This document shows, one piece after another, positions 18,417 through 27,975 of a stretch of 60,277 bases of DNA; the stretch's first letter is position 1; each line of letters starts with the position of its first letter. Origin of the DNA: DUPQ01 sp964563155 (GTDB lineage: Bacteria > Bacillota > Clostridia > DUPQ01). Under the pieces are notes generated by a model, which made no database searches, had not been told where the DNA came from, and was given only the letters and a program-made list of their open reading frames with translations. The position numbers and the translations under genes are program-made. The stretch spans positions 1 through 60,277 of the forward strand of contig CAZLVL010000016.1 in NCBI GenBank assembly GCA_964563155.1, written 5' to 3'.

Positions 18417-18468
18417 TTCAACCTCATAAATGATACTATCACAATAAATATAAGTGTTTGTTAAATAT

Positions 18469-19995
18469 TTATGAATTTTCTACAAAATCTGCATTTTCTA
18501 AGGTAAAGACAAATTCTGTCCCTACACCCTTTTGACTATTAACCGTTATAACCTCATTATGCCTTTTAATAACACTAAAAACAATAGAAAGTCCCAAACC
18601 TGTAGCTGTTTTATCTTGGCTTCTGGACTTATCTGTTTTATAAAAGCGGGTCCAAATATTTTGAACTTCATCATTATCCATACCAACTCCACTATCTTTT
18701 ACATGGACATAAATTTTACTTCTTCTTGGTTCTACTGATACTGATATATTCCCTCCTTCTTTTGTAAACTTTAGTGAATTGTGGATAAGATTAATAAGCA
18801 CTCTTTCTATATCATCAGCATTGGCATACACATAAGTGCTTTCATCTGCAAAATGGACATTTATAAATATCTTCTTTTTTACAATCTCATGTTCAAAACC
18901 TAAGACCGACTTTCTTATTAAATCATTTATATCAAATCTTTTTTTCTCTAAAGGTGTTCCTTCATCAGCATCTATCTTAGACAAGATTAAAAGATCTCTA
19001 ATCATATTTGTGAGTCTTTTTATTTCTACTCTAACTCTTTCTAAATAATAGGTTTGCTTATCCTCTTTTATGGTTCCATCTAATATCCCCTCTATAAATC
19101 CTCCTATGGAGGTCATAGGAGTTCTCAATTCATGAGCTACATTACTTGCAAATTCAGCTCTTTGACTTTCAATTTGCTCCAGTCTTTCCATCATGTTATT
19201 AAAGGTGTGTGATATTTGTGCAATTTCATTTTTGCTTTTAACATTTTTTATTCTAAATTTAAAATCCCCTTTTTCTGCAGATTTAGCAAGATTTAAAAGT
19301 TCACCAAAGGGTTTTGATACACTGCCTGCAAAAACAACGATATATATTAATGAAACTAAAAACAATATTACCAAGGGAACAGAGATTAACCTAACATTCT
19401 TCCAAAAAAGAGCTTCTTCAAAACTAGTGTAAGTACTTATTGAAATAGCTATATCTATTAGATCATTAGGATCATTTTTTGAAATGTTATAAGTGTCTGA
19501 AAAAATATATGATCTGGATATTAGATCTTTACCTATTAATTTACTAAATGAATCATCTCCAATAAATTTATTTACCCCTCTTTTATTTGAATTTTCAGAA
19601 TTCTTATCAAATATAGATATCTCTTGTAAGTAATTGGTTGAATCTTCTTTTAAAAGATTTTCCATTTCAATGCTATAGGGCGAAAAAGATAAGACTTTTC
19701 CATTTTCATCAAAAATAATGACAAGGGTGTCAGTTAAAACGGTCATTCTATTTATAGCATCAAGCAAGTTTTTCTCCGCATTTAAAACATTTGAAGAAAA
19801 TCCAGAATAAAGAGAAAAAACTCTTTTTTCAATTTCTGATTTAATGTGGGGATACATACTTTGAGCATTGCTACTTTGCCTATCTAAAATAAAGTAAAAA
19901 GCTTGAAAAATCATCAAAAGTGAAAAGAGTAATGAAATTATTACTGTAAATAAAATGAACTTTTTTAATGTTCCAGACATAAAATATTTCTTCAT
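18469..19995 (-). CDS. Sensor histidine kinase with HAMP domain
   Basis: Membrane sensor of a two-component system, 508 residues. It has a first membrane helix (about 12-36), an extracytoplasmic sensing domain (about 37-200), a second helix (about 202-223), a HAMP linker (to about 275), a dimerisation domain with phospho-acceptor His288 in AHELRTP, and an ATPase domain with N-box NLIHNSLKF (402-410), DSGVGMD and GLGLS. The stop of the response regulator gene precedes its ATG by six bases. The signal is unknown. The architecture resembles cell-envelope sensors of the PhoR/ResE kind. Confidence 0.95.
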   Translation of the reverse strand: MKKYFMSGTLKKFILFTVIISLLFSLLMIFQAFYFILDRQSSNAQSMYPHIKSEIEKRVFSLYSGFSSNVLNAEKNLLDAINRMTVLTDTLVIIFDENGKVLSFSPYSIEMENLLKEDSTNYLQEISIFDKNSENSNKRGVNKFIGDDSFSKLIGKDLISRSYIFSDTYNISKNDPNDLIDIAISISTYTSFEEALFWKNVRLISVPLVILFLVSLIYIVVFAGSVSKPFGELLNLAKSAEKGDFKFRIKNVKSKNEIAQISHTFNNMMERLEQIESQRAEFASNVAHELRTPMTSIGGFIEGILDGTIKEDKQTYYLERVRVEIKRLTNMIRDLLILSKIDADEGTPLEKKRFDINDLIRKSVLGFEHEIVKKKIFINVHFADESTYVYANADDIERVLINLIHNSLKFTKEGGNISVSVEPRRSKIYVHVKDSGVGMDNDEVQNIWTRFYKTDKSRSQDKTATGLGLSIVFSVIKRHNEVITVNSQKGVGTEFVFTLENADFVENS

Positions 19996-20001
19996 ATCCT
20001 A

Positions 20002-20679
20002 TTATTGAACTTCAAACTTATATCCAACTCCCCAAACAGTTTTCAATTGCCAGCTAACACCTTCTACATTAATTTTCTCACGAAGTCTTTTAACATGAAC
20101 ATCCACAGTTCTAGAGTCACCAAAAAAATCAAAGCCCCAAACCTTTTCTAAAAGCATATCTCTTGTGAAAACTGAATTGGGATTTGATGCTAACATATAC
20201 AAAAGTTCAAATTCCTTAGGAGGTAGCTCTAATTTTTTACCTTTTAAAATAACACTGTAAGTATCTCTACTTATAACAAGACTATCAAAAGTAATCTCAT
20301 CTGAAGGTGTTTCTTTTGCCTTTGTTCTTCTAAAGATTGCTTTTACTCTGGCAATTAATTCTTTAGCTTCAAAAGGTTTTACTACATAATCATCAGCACC
20401 TAATTCTAAACAAAGCACCTTGTCAAAGGTCTCTGCCTTAGCACTAAGCATCAGAATAGGCACATCGTCTTTTTGTTTAATTTGTCTGCACACTTCCTTA
20501 CCATCAATTCCTGGAAGCATTATATCTAAAATAATTAAATCTGGTCTTTCTTCTTTGTGGGCATCTAAGGCCTTTAGACCATCATGTGAACAAACTACGC
20601 TATAGCCTTCTTTTTCCAGATAGAGGCTTAAAAGTTCACAAATATTTTCATCATCATCAACAACAAGAATTTTATACAT
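20002..20679 (-). CDS. OmpR/PhoB-family response regulator
   Basis: DNA-binding partner of the adjacent kinase, 225 residues. The receiver domain (1-120) has the acidic pair in VVDDD, phospho-acceptor Asp52 in LDIMLPG and Lys in the LSAKAE segment. The C-terminal winged helix (about 128-225) has the family markers LPPKEFELLYML, SRTVDVHVKRLR and TVWGVGYKFE. It begins 14 bases after an Idh/MocA oxidoreductase gene and is probably co-transcribed with it. Target promoters cannot be deduced. Confidence 0.96.
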   Translation of the reverse strand: MYKILVVDDDENICELLSLYLEKEGYSVVCSHDGLKALDAHKEERPDLIILDIMLPGIDGKEVCRQIKQKDDVPILMLSAKAETFDKVLCLELGADDYVVKPFEAKELIARVKAIFRRTKAKETPSDEITFDSLVISRDTYSVILKGKKLELPPKEFELLYMLASNPNSVFTRDMLLEKVWGFDFFGDSRTVDVHVKRLREKINVEGVSWQLKTVWGVGYKFEVQ

Positions 20680-20693
20680 TTCTCTTCTACTTT

Positions 20694-21755
20694 CTATTTA
20701 ATAAGTATTTCTTTATTTGTTCTAGCTGATTCATATACAGCATCAATTATTTTCATTATCTCCAAGCCATCTTGGCCTGTAGAAATACAAGATGTCTCCC
20801 CTCTCAAACAATCTACAAAATGAGCAATTTCTCTTTCAAAAAGTCCAGTAAAACTAAGAGCTGAAGCACCATGGCAAGAAACATCCACAAATCTATCTGC
20901 TAACTCAGTATAGAGTTCCACATCTGGAGATATTTTAAGACCCCCTTTTGTACCAAATAATTCAATTGAATTCTCATCCTTTTTTATATTTAAATTAAAG
21001 GAGGTTTCTACAAAAAGCGTCATTCCATTATCAAATTTTATCATTGCAAGGGCTAAGTCTTCAACATTAAATTGATATTGGTCACCATCTTCTACTAAGT
21101 ATCCACTAGCTCCTTTTGCCCTATTGGGCCCTAGGTTAGAATAGGTAACTCCATAGGCTGATATAGGCTTAGGGTTATTGGCCAAATATTTTACTAAATC
21201 AACAACATGTACAGATAAATCTATTAAAGGTCCTCCCCCAGAATATCTCTTATCTTTAAACCAACCACCAGGAGAGCCGCTTCTTCTAAGATACTTTGCC
21301 TTTGCATAATAGATATCTCCCAAGTTCCCTTTATCAATAAAATCTTTTGCAATTTCAGTATCATTCCCAAATCTTCTAACAAAGCCAATCATTAAAAGGC
21401 TATTATTCTTTTTAGCTACTTCTTGCATCTTTATAGCTTCGTTTGCATTAATAGCCATGGGTTTTTCACATAAAACACCCATCTTTTTCTCTAAAGCTGC
21501 AATGCTAGCATCCATATGTACACTATTCCAAGTACAAACACTAACACCATCTAATTTATGGTTAGCAAGCATCTCATTATAGTCTGTGTAAGAGTTTTTA
21601 ATACCATGCTTTTTAGCAAAGTTTTCCACCTTAACCTTGTCAATATCGCAAACAGCTTCTACTTCACAAACATCTATTAATTTCTTATAACCAGCTACAT
21701 GGAATTCAGAAATACTTCCTGTACCAATAATTCCTACTTTTATTTTATTTTTCAT
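20694..21755 (-). CDS. Gfo/Idh/MocA-family oxidoreductase
   Basis: NAD(P)-dependent sugar or polyol dehydrogenase-like protein, 353 residues. A Rossmann fold starts with VGIIGTGSIS, the EKP motif lies in CEKPMAIN (about 95), and the C-terminal alpha/beta domain has GGGPLIDLSVHVVDL, whose His is typical of the active site. The ATG at 21755 was chosen because GAGG precedes it; the TTG four codons upstream lies in that site. It heads a transcript that includes the two-component genes, an unexpected combination. The substrate cannot be read from the sequence. Confidence 0.9.
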   Translation of the reverse strand: MKNKIKVGIIGTGSISEFHVAGYKKLIDVCEVEAVCDIDKVKVENFAKKHGIKNSYTDYNEMLANHKLDGVSVCTWNSVHMDASIAALEKKMGVLCEKPMAINANEAIKMQEVAKKNNSLLMIGFVRRFGNDTEIAKDFIDKGNLGDIYYAKAKYLRRSGSPGGWFKDKRYSGGGPLIDLSVHVVDLVKYLANNPKPISAYGVTYSNLGPNRAKGASGYLVEDGDQYQFNVEDLALAMIKFDNGMTLFVETSFNLNIKKDENSIELFGTKGGLKISPDVELYTELADRFVDVSCHGASALSFTGLFEREIAHFVDCLRGETSCISTGQDGLEIMKIIDAVYESARTNKEILIK

Positions 21756-21785
21756 ACTTGACCTCAAATTTATTTATACATTTGA

Positions 21786-21814
21786 AGTTTAACATAGGGG
21801 TTTTATTCTGTCAA
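21786..21814 (-). promoter_or_regulatory. Promoter of the oxidoreductase/two-component transcript
   Basis: On the minus strand TTGACA (21809-21814) and TAAACT (21786-21791) with a 17-base spacer, about 30 bases before the oxidoreductase ATG. Confidence 0.65.
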
Positions 21815-21835
21815 AATCCATTTTTCCCTCTCTCT

Positions 21836-21865
21836 TTGAACTTTTTTTAAATATTGATGTATAAT
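21836..21865 (+). promoter_or_regulatory. Promoter of ychF-tmcAL
   Basis: TTGAAC (21836-21841) and TATAAT (21860-21865) with an 18-base spacer, 30 bases before the ychF ATG. It is divergent from the oxidoreductase promoter. Confidence 0.7.
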
Positions 21866-21895
21866 ATCATAAGAAAATAAGCTACAGGAGTATTT

Positions 21896-22987
21896 ATGAA
21901 ACTGGGTATAGTAGGACTTCCCAATATAGGAAAAAGCACCATCTTTAATGTAATGACAAACAACAAGGCACAAACATCAAATTACATGTTTTCAACCTTG
22001 GAATCGAATAAAGGAATTGTAAATGTTCCAGATGAAAGAGTTGACTATCTATATCAACTTTATAATGCAGACAAAAAGACCTTTGCAACCATAGAATTTG
22101 TGGACATCCCCGGCCTTATTAAAGGCTCTAATAAAGGTGAAGGTATAGGAAATAAGTTTTTAGGCGACCTACGACAGATGGATGCCCTTTGCCATGTAGT
22201 TAGGTGTTTTGATGATTCGGATTTACTCCATATTTATGGAGATGTGGACCCTATAAGAGATGTTGAAACCATCAATCTTGAATTGATATTTGCAGATCTT
22301 GAAATAGTCGAAAGAAGAATTGAAAGAGACACAAAAGCTGCTAAAGCCAATGATAAGCAAATAAAAGAAGACTTAAAGTTTCTTGAAATTTTAAGAGATC
22401 ACTTAATGGAAGGTATGTTAGCTAAATCGCTAAAAATAGCAGATGAAGATCAAAATAGAGTTATAAATGACTTAGACTTAATTACCATTAAACCTGTTAT
22501 TTATGTTGCAAATGTAGATGAAGACAGTATAGTAGATGGTAATGAGTATTCAAAAGCTCTTAGCCAATATGCAAAAAATGAAGACAGTGAATTTATTAGT
22601 TTATGTGCAAAATTTGAAGAAGATCTGGCTTCATTGGATGTGGAAGAAAGACAAATCTTTTTGGATGATATGGGAATAAAAGAAACAGGTCTAAAACAGT
22701 TGATTAAAAAAAGTTATTCTATCTTAGACCTAATGAGCTTTTTAACAGCTGGGAAAAAAGAAGTTAGAGCATGGACCATAAAAAATAATACGACTGCTGT
22801 AAAAGCTGCTGGGAAAATCCACTCAGATATAGAAAGAGGATTTATAAGAGCTGAAGTCTTTTCCTATGACCAAATTGTTGAACATGGTTCATATGCAGCT
22901 CTTAAAGAAAAAGGACTCTTAAGAGTCGAAGGTAAAACATATATTTTTAAAGAAGGAGATATTGTACTTTTTAGATTTAACGTTTAA
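21896..22987 (+). CDS. ychF: Obg-family ATPase YchF
   Basis: Universally conserved P-loop ATPase of the Obg superfamily (OLA1 in eukaryotes), linked to ribosomes and the stress response. The P-loop GLPNIGKST is at residues 6-14, switch II is DIPGLIKGSNKGEG, and the base-recognition motif is ANVDE instead of the NKxD of GTPases, consistent with ATP preference. The C-terminal TGS-like domain (about 280-363) contains the usual HSDIERGFIRAEV. Length 363 is standard. CAGGAG precedes the ATG. Confidence 0.96.
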   Translation: MKLGIVGLPNIGKSTIFNVMTNNKAQTSNYMFSTLESNKGIVNVPDERVDYLYQLYNADKKTFATIEFVDIPGLIKGSNKGEGIGNKFLGDLRQMDALCHVVRCFDDSDLLHIYGDVDPIRDVETINLELIFADLEIVERRIERDTKAAKANDKQIKEDLKFLEILRDHLMEGMLAKSLKIADEDQNRVINDLDLITIKPVIYVANVDEDSIVDGNEYSKALSQYAKNEDSEFISLCAKFEEDLASLDVEERQIFLDDMGIKETGLKQLIKKSYSILDLMSFLTAGKKEVRAWTIKNNTTAVKAAGKIHSDIERGFIRAEVFSYDQIVEHGSYAALKEKGLLRVEGKTYIFKEGDIVLFRFNV

Positions 22988-24232
22988 ATGAAAATTGTTG
23001 CAATTATTTGTGAATACAACCCCTTTCACAGTGGACACGAACACCAAATTAGGGAAATAAGAAAAAAGTTTTCCAATAGGGTCAAAATAGTAAGCTTAAT
23101 GAGTTCTAATTTTGTTCAAAGGGGTGAGCCAGCTCTAGTCGATAAATATACTAGAGCTAAGATGGCCAGAAAAGCTGGAGCTGATATAGTGCTAGAATAC
23201 CCCAGCTTTTTTTGTGTGTCCTCTGCTGAGTCTTTTGCTCAAAAAGCTATTTACATCCTTAATAAACTAAACTGTGTTGACTATATTTGCTATGGTTCTG
23301 AATCTAACAATAAAAAGGCAATTAAAGAAATCGCTAAAGTATTAGTTGAGGAACCTCAAAACTTTAAAGAAAAATTAAAAACATATTTGAAAGAGGGATT
23401 TTCCTTTCCTAAGGCTAGACACTTGGCCTTAGAAGAATATTTTAGAAAGAGTAAAACAAAAACAGATAAAGACTTTGATTTAATTCTTTCCTCTTCTAAT
23501 GACATCTTAGGCCTTGAGTATGAAAAGGCCTTAATTCTTGAAGCATCTGATATCTCTTCTTTTACAATTAAAAGAAGAGGAAGTGACTATAAAGATAGTA
23601 ATATTGAGAAGTCATATTCAAGCGCTGGAGCAATAAGAAAACTAATTCTAGAAAACGAAAATGCAATTAACCTTCTAGATATGAACCAGAATAATATGCC
23701 AAAAGATAGTATTGATCTTCTAAAGGAATATAATAAAAATCATGATTTTGGAAATATAGAAGCTTTTAAGGACATCTTGATATCTAAAATTTTAACACTA
23801 CAAGAAGATGAATTAAGACAGTACCCTTTAGTTAATGAAGGAATTGAAAATCTTCTTAAAAAGAAAGCTCCTTATGCAAAATCTGTTGAAGATTTAGTAT
23901 CAAGTGTCAGTGGTAAAAGATATCCTAAGACTAGAATTCAAAGGCTTTTAATTCAACTACTATTAGATATTACTAAAAAAGATTTAGAGTCCTATCCCCT
24001 TCCCCTTTATATCAGAACTCTATCATTTAAAGATAAGGAACTACTTTCACTTATTGAAAAGAAATCAGACCTACCCTTAGTGACTTCTTTAAACAAATCT
24101 TATCAGAACTTTAATATTAAAGAAAAAGCTTTAATGGATTTTGAGAACAAGTCATCAGACCTTTATTATCACTTTGTGCTAAAAGATAAGGGTTCTTTCA
24201 TTAATGAGTTTTCTATGAAACCAGATTTTTAA
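22988..24232 (+). CDS. tmcAL: tRNA(Met) cytidine acetate ligase
   Basis: ATP-dependent enzyme that uses acetate to form N4-acetylcytidine at the wobble base of elongator tRNA-Met (formerly YlbM). The N-terminal nucleotidyltransferase fold has the HxGH-type motif NPFHSGH (11-17), followed by SSNFVQRGEPA. The segment FTIKRRGSDY and the SSAGAIRKL region are typical. Length 414 fits. The ATG directly follows the ychF stop with no gap and no clear separate ribosome binding site, so it depends on ychF translation. Confidence 0.92.
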   Translation: MKIVAIICEYNPFHSGHEHQIREIRKKFSNRVKIVSLMSSNFVQRGEPALVDKYTRAKMARKAGADIVLEYPSFFCVSSAESFAQKAIYILNKLNCVDYICYGSESNNKKAIKEIAKVLVEEPQNFKEKLKTYLKEGFSFPKARHLALEEYFRKSKTKTDKDFDLILSSSNDILGLEYEKALILEASDISSFTIKRRGSDYKDSNIEKSYSSAGAIRKLILENENAINLLDMNQNNMPKDSIDLLKEYNKNHDFGNIEAFKDILISKILTLQEDELRQYPLVNEGIENLLKKKAPYAKSVEDLVSSVSGKRYPKTRIQRLLIQLLLDITKKDLESYPLPLYIRTLSFKDKELLSLIEKKSDLPLVTSLNKSYQNFNIKEKALMDFENKSSDLYYHFVLKDKGSFINEFSMKPDF

Positions 24233-24264
24233 GTATCAAAAATATTTATATAAGTTTAACAAAA

Positions 24265-24292
24265 GAAAAGAGGTAATCTACCTCTTTTCAAA
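24265..24292. terminator. Terminator between tmcAL and the corrinoid protein gene
   Basis: An 11-bp perfect stem (GAAAAGAGGTA / TACCTCTTTTC) with a 3-base loop in the convergent gap. The U-run lies partly within the 3' arm. It could serve both strands. Confidence 0.65.
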
Positions 24293-24370
24293 TTTATCTA
24301 AAAATCACTTATTAAATTCATCTAAGTTTTAAGTTTATTACTTAATGTTTGGGTTCAAACCTATATAAAT

Positions 24371-25003
24371 TTAGTTCAAAACTACCTTTGCAGCTTCTTC
24401 TGCAGCTGATGCAGCATCTGCTGTATAGATATCAGCACCAATAGAGTTTTTGAAAGACTCATTAACAGGAGCTCCACCTATCATTATGGTAACCTTGTCT
24501 CTTACACCTTTTTCTACAGCTACATTTACAACGTTAGCCATTTCGCCCATTGTTGTTGTAAGCAAGGCAGAACAAGCAATGATTTCAGCATTATTATCAA
24601 TAGCAGCTTGAACAAATTGATCTGCAGGAATATTTACTCCTAAATCAATAACTTCAAATCCCTTACCTTCCATCATCATCTTAACAAGGTTTTTACCTAT
24701 GTCATGAAGGTCTCCTAGAACGGTTCCTATAACAACCTTACCAATAGATTTAACTCCATCAGCAACTAGAAGTGGTTTTAGCAATGCAGCGCCGGCATTC
24801 ATAGCTCTAGCAGCAACTAAAACGTCTGGAACATAAATTTCATTGTTTTTAAACTTAACGCCGATTATATCCATAGCAGCCAAAAGGCCATTGTCTAGAA
24901 TCTCTTTAGCAGGAAGCTTTTCATCTATAGCTTGTTGTACTAAAGTTTCAACTTCTTTTCTGCGTCCTTTTTGAAGTGCTTGTGAAATATCATCAAAAAT
25001 CAT
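24371..25003 (-). CDS. Corrinoid protein (methyltransferase cobalamin-binding subunit)
   Basis: Cobalamin-carrying protein of the MtaC/MtbC/MetH-like type, 210 residues. It has an N-terminal four-helix cap (about 1-85) and a Rossmann-like B12-binding domain with the signature D98-x-H100-x-x-G103, whose His is the lower cobalt ligand, and GGAPV (176-180) near the end. Such proteins shuttle methyl groups between a substrate-specific methyltransferase and a second one. Neither is adjacent; the only candidate in the window is the URO-D-fold protein at 8.5-9.5 kb. It follows tyrS by 75 bases with GGAGG before the ATG. Methanol, methylamines or O-methyl compounds are possible substrates. Confidence 0.9.
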   Translation of the reverse strand: MIFDDISQALQKGRRKEVETLVQQAIDEKLPAKEILDNGLLAAMDIIGVKFKNNEIYVPDVLVAARAMNAGAALLKPLLVADGVKSIGKVVIGTVLGDLHDIGKNLVKMMMEGKGFEVIDLGVNIPADQFVQAAIDNNAEIIACSALLTTTMGEMANVVNVAVEKGVRDKVTIMIGGAPVNESFKNSIGADIYTADAASAAEEAAKVVLN

Positions 25004-25078
25004 ATTGTAATCCTCCGAATACTTTCAAATTAGTTACTATTAAATCAAATATACATAAATAAATCAACATCAAAATGC

Positions 25079-26305
25079 CTATTTAAGTATAAATTTGAAA
25101 TATTTCTTCTTTCCTCTTTTTAACATCATTTCATTATTGGTAAAGACTTGTTCATTTATGATAAACCTAAAGTCTTCAACCAGGTCATTATTAATATAGA
25201 TGCATCTTTCTTTTAAAAGTCTTCTGCCTTCACTTTTAGAGCTAGCAAATTCTGCACTAATAAGGGCATCTAAAATGTCAAAACCTTCTTTTAGTTCTAA
25301 AAGGCTAATCTCTTTAGAAGGCATATTATCAGCTAGAGTTTCTGACTCAAAAAGTGCCTTTGCTGCTTCTAAGGCTTGAGATGCTTTTTTGTTACCATGT
25401 ACAATAGCAGTAATCTCATAAGCAAGTTTTTCCTTTGCTTTATTGATTTCTTTACCTTCTAGCTTAGCTAGTTCCTTTATTTCATCCATAGGAAGGAAGG
25501 TTAAAAGTTTTAAACATTTCACTACTTCAGCATCATCAATATTTCTCCAATATTGGAAAAAGTCATATACTGATGTTTTTTCTTCATTTAACCAAACAGC
25601 TCCTTTTTCAGTCTTACCCATTTTTTTACCATCATTGGTGGTTAATAGGTTGAAAGTGAGCCCGTATACTTCCTTGTTTTCTTTTCTTCTTATTAAATCA
25701 ACACCTGATATAATATTGCTCCACTGGTCATCTCCACCCATCTGCAAGACACAATTGTGTTTTTGATTTAATAAAAGGTAGTCATAACTTTGCATCAGCA
25801 TATAGTTAAATTCAATAAAAGAAAGTCCACCTTTTTCTAAACGAGACTTAAAAGCTTCAGCTCCTAGCATTCTATTAACAGAAAAGTGAACTCCAATATC
25901 TCTTAAAAATGGTATGTACTCCAACTTAGATAACCAGTCAAAATTATCTACCATAATTGCTTTGTCATCTGAAAAATCAATAAATTTTTCCATTTGTTCT
26001 TTAAAGCAATTTGCATTATGTGCTATTTCTTCTCTGGTCATAATTCTTCTCATATCAGTTTTTCCAGTAGGGTCTCCCACCATGGTGGTGCCGCCTCCAA
26101 GTAAAACTATTGGCCTATGTCCAGCATCTTGTAAATATTTCATAACTATAAGCTGTAAAAAATGACCAACATGTAAGCTATCTGCAGTTGGATCATAACC
26201 TGTGTAAAAAGTAATACTTTGGTTGTTTAATAGATCCTTAATCTTTTCTAAATTTGTAGCTTGTGCTACAAATCCTCTTTCTTCTAAAATGTCAAAAACT
26301 TTCAT
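25079..26305 (-). CDS. tyrS: Tyrosyl-tRNA synthetase
   Basis: Class I aminoacyl-tRNA synthetase charging tRNA-Tyr. The HIGH motif appears as HVGH (45-48) after GYDPTADSL, and the KMSKS motif as KMGKT (about 233). A C-terminal S4 RNA-binding domain covers about 340-408. Length 408 is normal. It starts eight bases after the RNase J stop and has no T-box of its own, so unlike many clostridial tyrS genes it is not controlled by uncharged tRNA at this site. Confidence 0.97.
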   Translation of the reverse strand: MKVFDILEERGFVAQATNLEKIKDLLNNQSITFYTGYDPTADSLHVGHFLQLIVMKYLQDAGHRPIVLLGGGTTMVGDPTGKTDMRRIMTREEIAHNANCFKEQMEKFIDFSDDKAIMVDNFDWLSKLEYIPFLRDIGVHFSVNRMLGAEAFKSRLEKGGLSFIEFNYMLMQSYDYLLLNQKHNCVLQMGGDDQWSNIISGVDLIRRKENKEVYGLTFNLLTTNDGKKMGKTEKGAVWLNEEKTSVYDFFQYWRNIDDAEVVKCLKLLTFLPMDEIKELAKLEGKEINKAKEKLAYEITAIVHGNKKASQALEAAKALFESETLADNMPSKEISLLELKEGFDILDALISAEFASSKSEGRRLLKERCIYINNDLVEDFRFIINEQVFTNNEMMLKRGKKKYFKFILK

Positions 26306-26313
26306 CCTATCAC

Positions 26314-27975
26314 CTATATCTCTATTATTGTAGGTATAATCATTGGGCTTCTTCTTGTTTCCAAGTACAAATATGATTTTAACCTTTTTCTTATAGAATT
26401 TTGCAACTCATTTACCTTCATATTAGAACTTTGATACTTTTCAAACTCTATATTTATGAGTTTTTCTATTATATTTATAACATTTTTATATTCATCTTCA
26501 TACACAAAGCCATTAGTTTTAATAACAGGCTCACTTTTTAGCTTCTTACTGGTCTTATCTACAACTGCAATTATATTGATAATTCCACCTTGGCCCATAA
26601 AGATTCTGTCTCTTATAACATCATCTGCCATGGCTCCCATACCTAATCCGTCTATTAATGAAATTCCTGCTTCAACCTTTTCATCAATGTAAACTTTTTT
26701 ATTTTCAATTCTCATAACATCTCCATTTTCTAAGATGAAGATTCTATCTTCCTTTATCCCCATTTCCATAGCTATGTCTGCATTAGCCTTTAAATGCATG
26801 TATTCGCCATGTATGGGCATATAGTACTTAGGACGTACCAAAGAAAGTAAAAGCTGTAATTCTTGCTTATAGGCATGTCCTGAGGCGTGTACTTCATCAA
26901 GACCTTGGTATATTACTTTAGCACCATTTTTGAAAAGTTGATTTATAACAATAAGTAAGTACTTTTCATTACCTGGTATTACAGATGCGGAAATGATTAC
27001 AAGATCATCCTTTTCAATACTAATCTTTGGGTGTTTCTTAAAGGCAATTCTTGATAGGGCTGAATTGTCCTCTCCTTGAGAACCTGTAACAATAAAGACA
27101 ATCTCTTTATCCTTGTAATTTTTAATTTCATTTTCATCAATCAAGGTATTTTGCTTAACAGAAATGTAACCCAACTCAATGGCTTTTTTAATATTATTTC
27201 TCATATTAAAACCAAAGATAGCTACCTTTCTTTTGTACTTCTCTGCTAAGGTTATGACTTGTTGTATTCTGTGAATGTTTGAGGCAAAAGAAGCTACAAG
27301 AATCCTAGATTTGGCATTTCTTATAAAGGAATCTAAAGATTCACCTACAGACTGTTCACTCATACTGTGACCTTCTTTTATAGCATTGGTGCTATCTGAC
27401 AGCATAAGTAAGACATTTCTATTACCTACCTCAGAAAACTTATTTAAGTTAGTAACATTCTCATTTACAGGGTTGTAATCTATTTTAAAATCTCCAGTAT
27501 GAACAATAATCCCTGAAGGACTTGTTATTACAACTGCAAAAGCATCTGGTATACTATGATTTACACTTATAAACTCGACCTTAAAATTTCCAATTGTTAA
27601 AATAGTAGTTTCATTAACTTGAACTAGTTTTGAGCTTTTAAGTAGGTCCATTTCTTTTAATCTATACTCTAAAAGCCCTAGGGTTAACCTAGCACCATAA
27701 ATAGGTACATCAATTTGTCTTAACAAATACCCTACTGCCCCTATATGGTCTTCATGGGCATGGGTTATAATGACGGCTCTTATCTTTTCTTTATTTCTTA
27801 ACAAATAAGTCATGTCTGGTATTACAAGATCAACACCAGGCATGTTATCAAAAGGAAAGCTTATCCCACAGTCAACGATGATGATATCATCTTCGCATTC
27901 AAAGACTGTGAGATTTTTTCCTATCTCATTTAATCCCCCAAGAGGTATTATTTTTAATGCTGAATTTTTACTCAC
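26314..27975 (-). CDS. rnj: Ribonuclease J
   Basis: Metallo-beta-lactamase/beta-CASP ribonuclease with 5'-3' exonuclease and endonuclease activity in mRNA decay and rRNA maturation. The metal-binding motif HAHEDH is at 72-77, with further ligands in HTGDFKID and SDSTNA and the beta-CASP region after about 210. The segment MPIHGEYMHLKANA and a C-terminal domain complete 553 residues. The start is GTG, preceded by AAGGTGA, and overlaps the upstream stop as GTGA. Confidence 0.96.
   Translation of the reverse strand: MSKNSALKIIPLGGLNEIGKNLTVFECEDDIIIVDCGISFPFDNMPGVDLVIPDMTYLLRNKEKIRAVIITHAHEDHIGAVGYLLRQIDVPIYGARLTLGLLEYRLKEMDLLKSSKLVQVNETTILTIGNFKVEFISVNHSIPDAFAVVITSPSGIIVHTGDFKIDYNPVNENVTNLNKFSEVGNRNVLLMLSDSTNAIKEGHSMSEQSVGESLDSFIRNAKSRILVASFASNIHRIQQVITLAEKYKRKVAIFGFNMRNNIKKAIELGYISVKQNTLIDENEIKNYKDKEIVFIVTGSQGEDNSALSRIAFKKHPKISIEKDDLVIISASVIPGNEKYLLIVINQLFKNGAKVIYQGLDEVHASGHAYKQELQLLLSLVRPKYYMPIHGEYMHLKANADIAMEMGIKEDRIFILENGDVMRIENKKVYIDEKVEAGISLIDGLGMGAMADDVIRDRIFMGQGGIINIIAVVDKTSKKLKSEPVIKTNGFVYEDEYKNVINIIEKLINIEFEKYQSSNMKVNELQNSIRKRLKSYLYLETRRSPMIIPTIIEI

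Noticed and set aside
24233..25078. Cobalamin riboswitch near the corrinoid protein gene
   Set aside because: The gaps on both sides are short and contain no B12-box-like sequence or multi-stem structure that I can see.
25443..25766. 107-codon plus-strand frame inside tyrS
   Set aside because: It is antisense to a conserved synthetase core and has no signals of its own.
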